A DNA stretch of 38,910 nt from an uncultured bacterium (GCA_905478065.1 CAJQGZ010000049.1:1-38910), one strand, 5' to 3'; shown: positions 16,434-25,642, counted from the first letter of the stretch. The notes: a model not told the origin generated them from the letters alone. A program made the numbers and translations.

Positions 16434-19409
16434 ATGCATTTAAATAAAATATTAGAAATTGCAAATCCAAAACAACTCGAGGCTATAAAACATCCTCTTG
16501 CACCTCTGATGATAATTGCAGGAGCTGGCACTGGAAAAACATTCACCTTAGAAAATCGAATTGTATATATGATTCAAAAATACAATGTTGATCCAAAAAA
16601 TATTCTTACAATTACGTACACAGAAAAAGCAGCCAATGAATTAAAATTCAGACTTCTTAACAAAGTAGGACAAAAAGTCCATCCCATGTTTATTGGAACG
16701 TTTCATTCATTCTGTTATAAACTAATGAAAGATTTTTTTAGAAATAACGCTACCGCTTCTATCCTTATAGATCAGAGTGAAGCTGTCCACATGTTACTTG
16801 AGCGTTATGATGATTTTTATCCTCTGTTATCTGATGAGTTTTCTCTTAACCCAAAAGCTGCTGTTATTGAAAGTTTTATACCTTTTTTTAATAGAATAAG
16901 AGATGAATTAATAGATATAAAGACAATTGATTATGAAAATCTTGAAAAATTTTATGAAAATAATCAAGAATTGTTCTTTCAACTAAAAGACCTATTACGT
17001 ATTTATCCCATTTTTCAAAAATGGAAAAAAGAAAACAATTTTATTGACTATAATGACATGATAAAAGATGCTTACAACTCTTTAAAAAATGACAAAGCAG
17101 TGCTTAATGATGTCAGAAACAAGTTTAAACACATCATTATTGATGAGTTTCAAGATAATAACTATGCATTAAATGAAATAGCTAGACTCATATCAGGAAA
17201 AAATGAATCAATTACAGTTGTTGGTGATGATGATCAAGTGATATACAGTTTTAGAGGAGCAAATGCATTCAATATATCGACATTTGAAAATACTTATAAA
17301 TCGAATAATCAATATAAAACGATTACTCTAGAAACGAATTATAGATCATCTCAGCCTATTCTAGATTTAGCTAACCACTCTATTAAAAACAATAAAGAGA
17401 GAAAAGAAAAATCACTTTGGTCAAATTCTACATTAAGTGAAATAAAACCAGTCCTTTTTAACGGCGAGAAAAATGATCAAATAACATTCATTTCTGATAA
17501 AATTAACCAATTAAAAAAAGACTTTCCGTACAAAGAAATGGCAATCCTATGCAGAACTCATCAGCAGTCAATCCAAATTATTGACCACTTAAACTCTTTA
17601 GGAATTCCAAATCGTTCATCGAAAAGAAACTTATTTAATATTGCTCAAGTTAAGGACTTGCTTGCATGGATTCAACTAATAGCAAAAGGTAAATATTATG
17701 AGATTGCTCTATTTAGAATATTAAAAAATAAAAGTGGGTATGAAAACGCTCATATTTTTTTTAATAAATCTTGGGAAGAAAATAAATCAGGATTAAATAG
17801 CGAGACTATAAAAACTGATAAAGCTTCAAAATTCATTAATGAAATCACTTTAATAATCGAATATTTTAAAAGGATAGCTCATAAAAGATCCGCTGGAGAA
17901 ATTGTTTGGGAATTATGTGAAAAATTAAAAATTTTAAAGAATAAATCTCGAAGATATTTACTCCAAGATCAATATGAAATATTAAATATCAGCTCTATTA
18001 TATCTAATGCTCAAAAATTCTCAAACAATACCAATAATAAGAAAAATGATAATATATTCAGGTTTAATAGATTCCTTGAAGATATAATGACCTCTGGTGG
18101 CCTACCATCCTTAGAGCCAGCAATTAATAAAGACTATGATGCCGTTACTATTAATACAGTACACGGTGTCAAAGGTGGTGAATTTGAAATAGTATTCTTA
18201 CCATTTCAACGATCTGCTAGTTTTCCGCTAAATTTTAAATCAGAAAAGAAAATAAAAAACCCACCTGATATATTACTAAATTATGAAAATTATACAGATT
18301 TATCGCCTAAAGAACACCATTATCAAGAAGAACGAAGATTGTTTTATGTTGCTATCACTAGAGCTAAAAACTTGCTGTATATTCTCGCTCCAACAAAGGC
18401 CACATCTAAATTTGTAAAGGAACTACCCGAAGAAATAATGGATAAAAAAACAACGAATAATCAAGAAGACAAACATATTTTACGTTCAGAGTTGAAAATA
18501 AAGTATTCCAAAATGATGCAGGATGCATTATCTGAAAACCAATACGCTATCATCAAAGAACTTGCTAATATTTTATCGATTATCGACAAATACGAAAATA
18601 ATGAAAACTATGTTTTAGACAACTCAGAATTACATCAACAGCTAAAGAGTGATTTAAAAACTACATTCACACCTGAAATTCCTAATCAAATAAGTTTATC
18701 AGCCAGCGCTATAGAGACATATTTAGCATGCCCATTAAAATATAGAATGTCCAAAATTGATAAAATTCCACAAACTTCAAGTAAACCAGAATTAGTTTTT
18801 GGTAATATTATTCACAAAGTATTACAGCGCTTTCATGAAAAGGATAAAAATCTTAATGAGCAGCGAGCTCTTAGACTGTTAAATGAAGAATGGCAAAGTG
18901 GGATGTTTGAATATAAAATCAGAGAGGAAAAATTCAAAACTCAGGGTATTGAAATGTTAACTCATTATGTAAAAAATATTAGCAAGTCTCCTCCAAATGT
19001 AATTGCTACTGAGCTAAACTTTACCTTTCAATTAAATGACATTACCATAGCTGGTACTATTGATAGGCTTGATAAAGAGGATGGAATAGTTATTACGGAT
19101 TACAAAACAAGTAAATCTTCAACCAAAGCAAAAACTAGTCTACAGCTAGCAATCTATTCCTTATTTTTGGAGCAAACAGAAGATTTAGTTCTAAGAGGGA
19201 TACCTGAAATATCAAAACTTTACTTTTTGAGAGATTTTGAAGACCCAATAAAAGAACATGCTTTTTCTATTGATGAATTACGTGATACAGAACAAAAAAT
19301 AATAGAAGTATCGAAAGGTATACGAAAAAAAGATTTTAATCCAAAAAAAGGGAACCATTGTAATTGGTGCGATTATAAATACTTAGCCTGTCCCGTTTGG
19401 GAAGATTAA
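16434..19409 (+). CDS. UvrD/Rep-family helicase fused to a PD-(D/E)XK Fe-S nuclease
   Basis: 991 residues. Superfamily-1 helicase motifs: Walker A GAGTGKT (about 32-38), motif Ia TYTEKAANEL, motif II IIIDEFQD (about 233), motif III VVGDDDQVIYSFRGA, motif IV LETNYRS, motif V INTVHGVKGGEFEIVF and motif VI ERRLFYVAITRAK (about 638). Residues about 753-991 form a RecB-type nuclease: LSASAIETYLACPLKY, GNIIHKVLQRF, GTIDRLDKEDG, VITDYKTSK and QLAIYSL. Cysteines 766, 976, 979 and 986 match an AddB/AdnB/Cas4-like 4Fe-4S site around the nuclease core. Such single-chain helicase-nucleases probably process DNA ends for recombination or repair. It stands alone, with its end only 4 bases from the convergent lipoprotein gene. 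No clear ribosome binding site precedes the ATG. Confidence 0.93.
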   Translation: MHLNKILEIANPKQLEAIKHPLAPLMIIAGAGTGKTFTLENRIVYMIQKYNVDPKNILTITYTEKAANELKFRLLNKVGQKVHPMFIGTFHSFCYKLMKDFFRNNATASILIDQSEAVHMLLERYDDFYPLLSDEFSLNPKAAVIESFIPFFNRIRDELIDIKTIDYENLEKFYENNQELFFQLKDLLRIYPIFQKWKKENNFIDYNDMIKDAYNSLKNDKAVLNDVRNKFKHIIIDEFQDNNYALNEIARLISGKNESITVVGDDDQVIYSFRGANAFNISTFENTYKSNNQYKTITLETNYRSSQPILDLANHSIKNNKERKEKSLWSNSTLSEIKPVLFNGEKNDQITFISDKINQLKKDFPYKEMAILCRTHQQSIQIIDHLNSLGIPNRSSKRNLFNIAQVKDLLAWIQLIAKGKYYEIALFRILKNKSGYENAHIFFNKSWEENKSGLNSETIKTDKASKFINEITLIIEYFKRIAHKRSAGEIVWELCEKLKILKNKSRRYLLQDQYEILNISSIISNAQKFSNNTNNKKNDNIFRFNRFLEDIMTSGGLPSLEPAINKDYDAVTINTVHGVKGGEFEIVFLPFQRSASFPLNFKSEKKIKNPPDILLNYENYTDLSPKEHHYQEERRLFYVAITRAKNLLYILAPTKATSKFVKELPEEIMDKKTTNNQEDKHILRSELKIKYSKMMQDALSENQYAIIKELANILSIIDKYENNENYVLDNSELHQQLKSDLKTTFTPEIPNQISLSASAIETYLACPLKYRMSKIDKIPQTSSKPELVFGNIIHKVLQRFHEKDKNLNEQRALRLLNEEWQSGMFEYKIREEKFKTQGIEMLTHYVKNISKSPPNVIATELNFTFQLNDITIAGTIDRLDKEDGIVITDYKTSKSSTKAKTSLQLAIYSLFLEQTEDLVLRGIPEISKLYFLRDFEDPIKEHAFSIDELRDTEQKIIEVSKGIRKKDFNPKKGNHCNWCDYKYLACPVWED

Positions 19410-19413
19410 ACAA

Positions 19414-19839
19414 TTATTGCCTTATAAGCTGTAATTCAAGCGAACAATTTAATTTATTAGAAATAAGTTCTAATCTATGAGGATTACCTATGTACTCCAT
19501 AGATATTTCACTAATTGAAGTGGTCTCTCCATTTAACAAAATATTAAAAATTTCTGCTTCATTAGTGTTATAAAGAATTAAAGTTGATGAATCTGCAGCT
19601 GACCCTAAGTAGTTTTTAATAATTAGGGAAGTAAGAAGAGTGTCTTCGACAGTTGAACTAAAACCTAAATTCCAATTATAATTTTTGGTGTGGTTTTCCG
19701 CATATAAACTCAAAGAAAAATAATCGTCGGCATTAATAATGGCTGGAATATTTTCAAGAAGTCCATCATCATAATCTGGTGGCTCTACGCAACCGCCAAG
19801 CAATATAATGATAAAATATATAGAAATATTCAATTTCAT
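19414..19839 (-). CDS. Hypothetical lipoprotein
   Basis: 141 residues with a lipoprotein signal (IYFIIILLGGC), then an acidic, proline-containing linker (VEPPDYDDGLLENIP) and a probable single beta-sandwich domain (FSLSLYAEN, NWNLGFSST, TLILYNT, ISMEYIG). The family is not recognised. It starts one base after the rmuC stop (TAG, one base, ATG), so it is the last gene of the DegT-tldD-tldE-rmuC run. Its stop is 4 bases from the stop of the convergent helicase-nuclease, leaving no room for a terminator between them. Confidence 0.7.
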   Translation of the reverse strand: MKLNISIYFIIILLGGCVEPPDYDDGLLENIPAIINADDYFSLSLYAENHTKNYNWNLGFSSTVEDTLLTSLIIKNYLGSAADSSTLILYNTNEAEIFNILLNGETTSISEISMEYIGNPHRLELISNKLNCSLELQLIRQ

Positions 19840-19840
19840 A

Positions 19841-20941
19841 CTAAGTGTCTTCTTTTTTCAATAGTTGATTGTTATTGCCTAATTGCAATTCAGATATCTT
19901 ATCCATTGGTTTTTCAAGCCCCCTTAATCGAGGGCCTCTAAGTTCTTCGTAATGGTTTGTTAGAGCACTCAGTGAATTACTCATTGCATTAATTTTTGAT
20001 TTGTACTGCTCCCACTGTTTTCTAAAGACACCAACCAACACTTGCATCTCCCCCGCTTTTTGTTCCATAGCAAAATTTGACACCGCTTGACGAACCAAGG
20101 AAAGTATAGCATAAAGCGTTATCGGAGAGCATAGGATGATTTTTCTTTCTAAAGAAAAATCAATTAAAGAATCATCTTCTTGATTTAAAAAAGAATAAAT
20201 ACTTTCATTTGGTATAAATAATAAAACGTAATCAACAGTTCCACCTTCCGGATCAATATAAGATCGATCAGAAACCTCTTTAATTCTATTCCTAACGTCT
20301 TTTAAAAAAGCTTTTTTCTCTAATTCTTTTTCAGAATCACTATCAACTTTGATATACTTTTCATAATGAGACAGTGGAAATTTGACGTCCATATTAATAA
20401 TTTTTTTATCTGGTAAAAAAAAAGTAAAGTCTGGCCTATTGTTACCCGTTTGCGACTGTTGCTTGAAATTAATACCTTCTTTGAGTCCAATAAAGTTTAA
20501 TATATCCTCAACCATTCTTTCCCCCCATTGGCCTCTGGCTTGGGAACTAGACAATATTTGACGTAGCCTAGATGTAGTATCTGAAAGATCACCTACAGTC
20601 TTACGAGATTCTTCCATTTGCGATTTAAGCGCAACCGTATTTTCGGAAAGGCTGTTTAATCTTTCTTTCATTTCTTTAAGGCTTGTATCAATAAGTTCTT
20701 TTTTCTTATCTAACTGATTCCCGGAGCTGTCTAATAATGATGAAAACCTTGATTCTGCTAGATCTAGGAAAATCTTTTGACTATCAATTAAGACCTCATT
20801 TGATAAGTCACTAAAACTTTTTTTCAATTCATCCTGATTTTGCTTTGTAGCATCAAGCTCTTTTTGTCGTAGATACCAAACAATAGATCCCCCGACAGCA
20901 AATCCTAAAAAAAAATAAATTAAATCAAAAATCATAACCAT
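19841..20941 (-). CDS. rmuC: RmuC-family DNA recombination protein
   Basis: 366 residues. An N-terminal membrane anchor (IFDLIYFFLGFAVGGSIVWY) is followed by a long coiled coil (about 30-130) and the RmuC nuclease-like core: ARGQWGERMVEDIL, NNRPDFTFFLPDKKIINMDV with the catalytic-type Asp and Lys positions (DVKFPLSHYEKY), and LFIPNESIYSFL. RmuC limits recombination at inverted repeats and is thought to act on DNA at the membrane; the biochemical activity is not well established. It begins 2 bases after the tldE stop. Shorter than E. coli RmuC (475) mainly at the C-terminus, within family range. Confidence 0.95.
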   Translation of the reverse strand: MVMIFDLIYFFLGFAVGGSIVWYLRQKELDATKQNQDELKKSFSDLSNEVLIDSQKIFLDLAESRFSSLLDSSGNQLDKKKELIDTSLKEMKERLNSLSENTVALKSQMEESRKTVGDLSDTTSRLRQILSSSQARGQWGERMVEDILNFIGLKEGINFKQQSQTGNNRPDFTFFLPDKKIINMDVKFPLSHYEKYIKVDSDSEKELEKKAFLKDVRNRIKEVSDRSYIDPEGGTVDYVLLFIPNESIYSFLNQEDDSLIDFSLERKIILCSPITLYAILSLVRQAVSNFAMEQKAGEMQVLVGVFRKQWEQYKSKINAMSNSLSALTNHYEELRGPRLRGLEKPMDKISELQLGNNNQLLKKEDT

Positions 20942-20943
20942 TA

Positions 20944-22266
20944 TTAAAGAGTAAGTGCAAAAGAATCAGCTAAAATACCTGGGCATGTAGTCCCTCCCAT
21001 TTCTCTGTTTCCGTAGGTACTTGTACTAGGAATGAATTCTGTTTCTTTTCCAACCTGTACTAAACTATCACCAAAATAATTATAGAAGGAATCATCAAAT
21101 CTCATTGTATTAATTGGACCAACAATTTCACCACTTTCGACCCAAAAACAAGCATACCTAGTCAATCCTGTGATTCTGCCTTTTGAATTGTCGCTCCAGT
21201 TTAAGTAATGAATATTTGATAGATACAAACCTTTATCAATTTCTTTTAAAATATCATTACGATTTAATTCCCCAGGCGCCATTGAGGGAGATCTTAAATG
21301 TTCTCCAGGCTCTGCATGATTACTAACCTGACCATATTCTGAGGCCGTTCTTGAACTCACTAGCGTGTTCTTAAGTTCTCCAGAGCTAATAATTGGTACC
21401 TTATCAACTGACACTTCTCCATTTGAGTTAAATTTAGGGACCAAGCCCAGAGAGAAATCTTCTGAAATCGAAAATTTTGAAGATAATTTAATATTTTCAT
21501 TTCTCATTCTACCAAAACCGCTACAGCCTTGCTGAATACTTGCCTCACTAATACCATTCCAAGAAAACATGTTAATAAAATCAGAAACAGCAGCAGGCTC
21601 GAACCAGGCTTTATAATTACCTGTATCTATCTTTACAGGTTTTAGTTCCATCATTTTTAATTTCTTTTTTGATTGATCTAGATACAATTCAAAATTATTC
21701 TGGTTCCAATCTGTTCCAGCAAAAGTGCCTTTGACCATTTGATGGTTTTTTGCAACTAGCGAAAAATCGAGACTAAAAGATTCAGTTTCAAACCAATGTT
21801 CTTGACCCAGAGAATTCGCATTTCCTCTATACATCCTTCCATTAGATAAGATACCAACGAAGTCTACCCCTTGAACACAAGGCATAATTGCATCTACCGC
21901 ATTTTCAAAGCTAAGTCCATTTGAGTGTTTGGTTTCATGACTCGAGCCTAGTTCTGAAGGCATAGTTACGTATGGATCCTTTAGAATCTGACTCACCTCA
22001 ATACGCATTCTTTCGATTTCTGATTTTGCTCGACGTAAGTCAAAACTATCATTTCCTGATAAAGTAAAACTTCCCGTACAAGTAGTGCCATTTGATATCA
22101 TTTTTAAATTAATATCTGCATCATTCACCAACCCTGTTTGTCTAATTTTAGCATTATTCAATCTGATAAATTGACTTTCCTCTCCAGTAAAAGAGACCGT
22201 TAGCACTTCATCTTTGTTAATTAAAGAAAATAGAGTTTTTGATATTGTTTTAAATTGATTTTCCAT
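20944..22266 (-). CDS. tldE: TldE/PmbA-type subunit of the TldD/TldE protease
   Basis: About 440 residues, using the ATG at 22266. An upstream GTG/ATG-type extension to 22308 would overlap tldD by 40 bases and lacks support, while a perfect GGAGGT lies 8 bases before 22266. PmbA/TldE features: the N-terminal domain with NLKMISNGTTCTGSF, the central FEPAAVSDFINMFSWNG and the C-terminal APGELNRNDILKEIDKGLYL, RITGLTRYACFWVESGEIVG block. As expected for the E subunit it lacks the HExxxH zinc motif carried by TldD. The pair forms a metalloprotease that degrades unfolded peptides and, in some bacteria, matures RiPP peptides; I see no precursor peptide nearby. Coupled to tldD (2-base gap) and rmuC. 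Confidence 0.94.
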   Translation of the reverse strand: MENQFKTISKTLFSLINKDEVLTVSFTGEESQFIRLNNAKIRQTGLVNDADINLKMISNGTTCTGSFTLSGNDSFDLRRAKSEIERMRIEVSQILKDPYVTMPSELGSSHETKHSNGLSFENAVDAIMPCVQGVDFVGILSNGRMYRGNANSLGQEHWFETESFSLDFSLVAKNHQMVKGTFAGTDWNQNNFELYLDQSKKKLKMMELKPVKIDTGNYKAWFEPAAVSDFINMFSWNGISEASIQQGCSGFGRMRNENIKLSSKFSISEDFSLGLVPKFNSNGEVSVDKVPIISSGELKNTLVSSRTASEYGQVSNHAEPGEHLRSPSMAPGELNRNDILKEIDKGLYLSNIHYLNWSDNSKGRITGLTRYACFWVESGEIVGPINTMRFDDSFYNYFGDSLVQVGKETEFIPSTSTYGNREMGGTTCPGILADSFALTL

Positions 22267-22268
22267 CC

Positions 22269-23711
22269 TTAAGCACCTCCAAATACTTGTATATTTTCGA
22301 ACAAACATAAAGGTGATGCATGTCCAACTCTAATAACTTGATTAGGTTCACCCTTACCACAATTAGGAGTGCCATATATACCATATGTATCACCATTACC
22401 TACCATCTTTAAACTATTCCAGAATGGATTACTTATTCCTCTGTAATTAGGGTTTTTTATCGTTTTTGTCAGCTTCCCGTTCTCAATCAGCTTACCATAC
22501 TCGCAACCAAATTGAAATTTATTTCTGTAATCATCAATACTCCACGATCGATTACTTTCTACATAAATTCCTTTTTCGACACTGCCAATTATTTCATCAA
22601 AAGATGACTCTCCTGGCTCTAGGTTTATGTTTGCCATTCGATCTATAGGTGCTCTATTCCAAGAGCTAGCACGAAAATTAGCGACTCCTTCTAAACCTGA
22701 CCGAACCTGACTCTCTTTTCCTCCAAGACCCCTAACAAGTAAACCATCCTTAATTAAATATTCCCTTTCAGCTTTTAGGCCTCCATCATCAAATGCATAT
22801 GATGCAAATTCAGAAGATACCGTTGGGTCAAATGTTATATTCATATGCTTAGAACCATATTGCATTTTTCCAAAATCTTCAAGTTTAACAAAGCTCCAAC
22901 CAGCATAATTTCTTTCATCACCTAAAATTCTATCTACTTCTAATGCATGGCCAATACTTTCATGTATTTGGAGCATCATTTGGTCTGGCGCAATGACAAT
23001 GTCCATTTCTCCAGAAGGTGTTTCGTCTGCTGATAGCAACTCAATAGCCTGATTTCCTATCTTATTAGCCTGAGCTAATATTTCAATATTATCTAAAAAT
23101 TCTTTCCCTGTTTGTCGACAAGTTCCTCTCATACCTCCAAAAGTGCGAGTTTGTTGATTTGCACCATCTACTGCAGTAGCCGATAGGTCAAATTCTAACA
23201 TTAAAAAATCTTGAACAACGTCACTACCATTTGAACTTACAAAATGAAAGTTACTTTCAATTACATTTGCAAGTGCACTAGCACTAACTATTTTCTCAGA
23301 TACTTTTAAGGCATTACATGCGTCAAGCAACATAATATTTATATCTTTAGCACTAATATCTCTAAGGTCTTTTTCAAATTCAGATGAATATTTACCAACA
23401 CTTTTCGGCCTTACATCATCTGTAAATCGATGTAAAGCATATTTTGAAGCAGCTTCCGCTTGGAAATATGCTTTGTTTGAAGCCTCTTCAATTCCTTTCT
23501 TACTAAGGTCAGGCGTACCGAAATAACCAAATTGACCATTAACAAGGACTTCTACCATTATACCATGAGTAGAATAATGTCCATTTGAGACTGGAATACC
23601 ATCCCTAATCATTCTAGGAGTATTTGATTCATACACTTCCCTAATCCCCACCCAATCTGCAGGAACATTAACAGCGTCTAATAATGATTTTAAATTAATT
23701 TCATCTCTCAT
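22269..23711 (-). CDS. tldD: TldD-type zinc metalloprotease subunit
   Basis: 480 residues, the usual TldD length. The zinc motif is HESIGH (His250, Glu251, His255) in the context MMLQIHESIGHALEVDR, with the family blocks TFDPTVSSEFASYAFDDGGL, GLGGKESQVRSGLEG and NINLEPGESSFDEII and the C-terminal PNCGKGEPNQVIRVGHASP. It is the catalytic half of the TldD/TldE heterodimer, which closes around unfolded peptides in the cytoplasm. A good AAAGGA ribosome binding site precedes the ATG. It lies 12 bases after the DegT aminotransferase gene and 2 bases before tldE. Confidence 0.95.
   Translation of the reverse strand: MRDEINLKSLLDAVNVPADWVGIREVYESNTPRMIRDGIPVSNGHYSTHGIMVEVLVNGQFGYFGTPDLSKKGIEEASNKAYFQAEAASKYALHRFTDDVRPKSVGKYSSEFEKDLRDISAKDINIMLLDACNALKVSEKIVSASALANVIESNFHFVSSNGSDVVQDFLMLEFDLSATAVDGANQQTRTFGGMRGTCRQTGKEFLDNIEILAQANKIGNQAIELLSADETPSGEMDIVIAPDQMMLQIHESIGHALEVDRILGDERNYAGWSFVKLEDFGKMQYGSKHMNITFDPTVSSEFASYAFDDGGLKAEREYLIKDGLLVRGLGGKESQVRSGLEGVANFRASSWNRAPIDRMANINLEPGESSFDEIIGSVEKGIYVESNRSWSIDDYRNKFQFGCEYGKLIENGKLTKTIKNPNYRGISNPFWNSLKMVGNGDTYGIYGTPNCGKGEPNQVIRVGHASPLCLFENIQVFGGA
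22275..22280 (-). promoter_or_regulatory. Strong ribosome binding site for tldE within the last codons of tldD
   Basis: GGAGGT on the minus strand is 8 bases before the tldE ATG and is formed by the TldD Gly-Gly codons just before its final Ala and stop. It fixes the tldE start and couples the two subunits. It also shows that this organism uses Shine-Dalgarno sites, unlike many Bacteroidetes. Confidence 0.8.
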
Positions 23712-23723
23712 TCTTTAATCCTT

Positions 23724-24971
23724 TTATGTAATAATATTTTTAAATCTATCTGGTTTTTTACGCATTTCAGTGGTCACTTTTTCAAAAGCATTAATAATAT
23801 CTTCTAAATCATTATCTGTGCCAATCAAATGATTTTGCCTCAACCAGACAGCTTGCTCTTGAGCGAACACTTCCGTGTTGTCATGAAATAAACTATTATA
23901 ATCAATATTCTCTAACCATGGGTATTCCTTCGGATTTATAGAAAACAATGGCTCTTTATATAGCGGTGACCAACCCTTGTAAGTGTATACTCCTTCAGCT
24001 TGCATAGCTTTGAAAAAGACTTCTCTTGAAATGTTATGGAATTTTTCTTTTTGATAACGAATTATATAAATATGGTTCGATGATTTAGTCCCTTGAATCT
24101 GTTTTAAGGGCACTAACCCATCAATATTATCAATGCCATCATCTATTATTTTACGACTTCTTTCTCTGAGCAGAAAATCTCGATCCATAGATTTTATTTG
24201 TGGTAATAGAATCGCAGCGTTTAGAGCACTCATCCGTAAATTACTTCCCATTCGATAATGTTCATACCATTTACCATTTCTAACTCGCCCGCAATTATGA
24301 TAAGAAAAGCATGCATCAATAAATGACTCATCATTACTAACGATTGCCCCACCCTCACCAGCACTCATATTTTTAGACGTTTGAAAACTAAATATTCCGC
24401 CTAGACCTATAGCACCCACTTTATTACCATTTAGCATAGATCCATGCGCCTGCGCAGCATCTTCAATTATTGGAATATTATGTTTTTTAGATATATCAAT
24501 AAGACTAACTAAGTCAGCTGGAGATCCCCCAGTATGAACTGGAATAATTGCCTTGGTTTTACTCGTTATTAAACTTTGAACAGAAACAGGATTTATGTTT
24601 CCAGTTTCTAAATCAATATCTGCGAAAACAGGAACAGCATTCGCTAAAACCACTGCTGTAGCGGTAGCGATAAAAGTGTATGATGGAAGAATGACTTCAT
24701 CACCAGCTTCAATACCAGCAGCTTTCAAGCATATCCAAATTGCAGATGTCCCAGAATGAATTGACAATGCGAATTTAGCATCTTGCATTTTTGCAAACTC
24801 GGCATTGAAGAGATCTATAGTTTCACTGCCAACACCCCATGATTGGTTTTCAAAAGTATCGATTAGGCTATCTTTCATCTCAGGAGTAACTCGCGGCCAA
24901 ACAGGAAAAGATTCCTTTCTTATAGGATTTCCACCAAAAATTGCTAATTCATTCACTTTGTAATCTTTCAT
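23724..24971 (-). CDS. DegT/DnrJ/EryC1/StrS-family PLP aminotransferase
   Basis: 415 residues with family signatures: GSETIDLFNAEFAKMQ, HSGTSAIWICLKAAGIEAGD, EVILPSYTFIATATAV, the PLP loop VHTGGSP and EDAAQAHGS, and the PLP lysine (about residue 200) in FSFQTSKNMSAGEGG. The C-terminal part has YKGWSPLYKEPL and NHLIGTDNDLEDIINAFEKV. These enzymes transfer an amino group to keto-sugars (or related rings) for LPS, glycoprotein or antibiotic sugars. The substrate cannot be read here. No other nucleotide-sugar gene is adjacent, so its partners must lie elsewhere. First gene of the 24971-19414 run, with its promoter in the shared region with hsp20. Confidence 0.9.
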   Translation of the reverse strand: MKDYKVNELAIFGGNPIRKESFPVWPRVTPEMKDSLIDTFENQSWGVGSETIDLFNAEFAKMQDAKFALSIHSGTSAIWICLKAAGIEAGDEVILPSYTFIATATAVVLANAVPVFADIDLETGNINPVSVQSLITSKTKAIIPVHTGGSPADLVSLIDISKKHNIPIIEDAAQAHGSMLNGNKVGAIGLGGIFSFQTSKNMSAGEGGAIVSNDESFIDACFSYHNCGRVRNGKWYEHYRMGSNLRMSALNAAILLPQIKSMDRDFLLRERSRKIIDDGIDNIDGLVPLKQIQGTKSSNHIYIIRYQKEKFHNISREVFFKAMQAEGVYTYKGWSPLYKEPLFSINPKEYPWLENIDYNSLFHDNTEVFAQEQAVWLRQNHLIGTDNDLEDIINAFEKVTTEMRKKPDRFKNIIT

Positions 24972-25091
24972 TAATTATATTACATATAATTTACAAACTA
25001 CTATTCGACTCCACAATGCAATCAGAAGATTCATTTTAGCCACTTTAATGCAATAATGTCATGTTAAAAATGTAAAAAAATTAATTATAAG

Positions 25092-25133
25092 ACAATTTGT
25101 CATAAAAAATAACTAATAAAGATAACAATTTGT
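25092..25133 (+). repeat. Two ACAATTTGT palindromes in the hsp20 promoter region
   Basis: ACAATTTGT occurs at 25092-25100 and again at 25125-25133, start-to-start 33 bases (about three helical turns). The first is part of a longer imperfect palindrome (GACAATTTGTC). They lie just upstream of the sigma-54-like promoter and could bind an activator or repressor. Another pair, AATGCAAT at 25015-25022 and 25047-25054, is 32 bases apart. Chance is possible given the AT content. Confidence 0.45.
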
Positions 25134-25134
25134 A

Positions 25135-25152
25135 TTGGCATGTAGATTGCAA
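25135..25152 (+). promoter_or_regulatory. Sigma-54 (RpoN)-type -24/-12 promoter of hsp20
   Basis: TTGGCATGTAGATTGCAA matches the sigma-54 consensus (TGGCAyG, four bases, TTGCw). GG (25137-25138) and GC (25149-25150) are separated by exactly 10 bases. The predicted transcript start is near 25162, 33 bases before the ATG, with an AAAGGAGA ribosome binding site at 25182-25189. I see no comparable sigma-70 -35/-10 pair here. Sigma-54 promoters need a separate enhancer-binding ATPase, not encoded in this window. Confidence 0.7.
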
Positions 25153-25194
25153 TTAAAAAGATAATATAAACATAATCAATCAAAGGAGACTAAA

Positions 25195-25632
25195 ATGAAC
25201 ATAGTTAATTGGAGATATAAACCAGTATCATTTTTAAATAGAATGCCAAATATATTAGATAATGCGACCTATAATGTAAACGACAAGGAGGTTTATAACA
25301 ATGAATGGCAACCATTAGTAGACATAAAAGAAAATAGCAAATCATATATTTTAGTTGCAGATATGCCGGGAGTTAAAAAAAGTAATATTGAGGCTAAGGT
25401 AGAAGAAAATATTCTCATAATTAAAGGGGATAAAAAGCTAGATAACGAAGAGGATAACGATGACTATCATTACAGTGAGCGTAAAGTTGGGAAATTCGCT
25501 AGATCTTTTAAACTGCCACAATCGATAATAGAAGATAAGATATCAGCAAATTTTAAAGATGGGACTCTTATTATTACAATACCTAAAGCAGAAGAAGAAA
25601 AACCAAATAATAGATTAATATCAATTAAATAA
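25195..25632 (+). CDS. Small heat-shock protein, Hsp20/alpha-crystallin family
   Basis: 145 residues. The alpha-crystallin domain (about 40-130) shows WQPLVDIKENSKSYILVADM, PGVKKSNIEAKVEEN, the SERKVGKFARSFKLP strand and the closing DGTLIITIPK. The C-terminal LISIK provides the IxI-type anchor used for oligomer assembly. It is an ATP-independent holdase in the cytoplasm that keeps stressed proteins refoldable. The N-terminal arm is short. The gene is monocistronic: a sigma-54-type promoter before it and a strong hairpin terminator 10 bases after it. E. coli ibpB is also partly sigma-54 controlled, so the arrangement has a known parallel. Confidence 0.96.
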   Translation: MNIVNWRYKPVSFLNRMPNILDNATYNVNDKEVYNNEWQPLVDIKENSKSYILVADMPGVKKSNIEAKVEENILIIKGDKKLDNEEDNDDYHYSERKVGKFARSFKLPQSIIEDKISANFKDGTLIITIPKAEEEKPNNRLISIK

Positions 25633-25642
25633 TCTATTAAAT

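Noticed and set aside
20944-22308. Longer tldE starting at 22308
   Set aside because: It would overlap tldD by 40 bases and extend the protein by 14 unmatched residues; the ATG at 22266 has a perfect GGAGGT site.
20944-24971. A RiPP biosynthesis cluster based on tldD/tldE beside an aminotransferase
   Set aside because: TldD/TldE can mature peptides, but there is no small precursor gene, cyclase or transporter nearby, and tldD/tldE are common housekeeping genes.
25080-25194. CIRCE (HrcA operator) or sigma-32 promoter for hsp20
   Set aside because: No TTAGCACTC-type inverted repeat with 9-base spacing is present; the palindromes are ACAATTTGT and the -24/-12 match is better than any -35/-10 pair.
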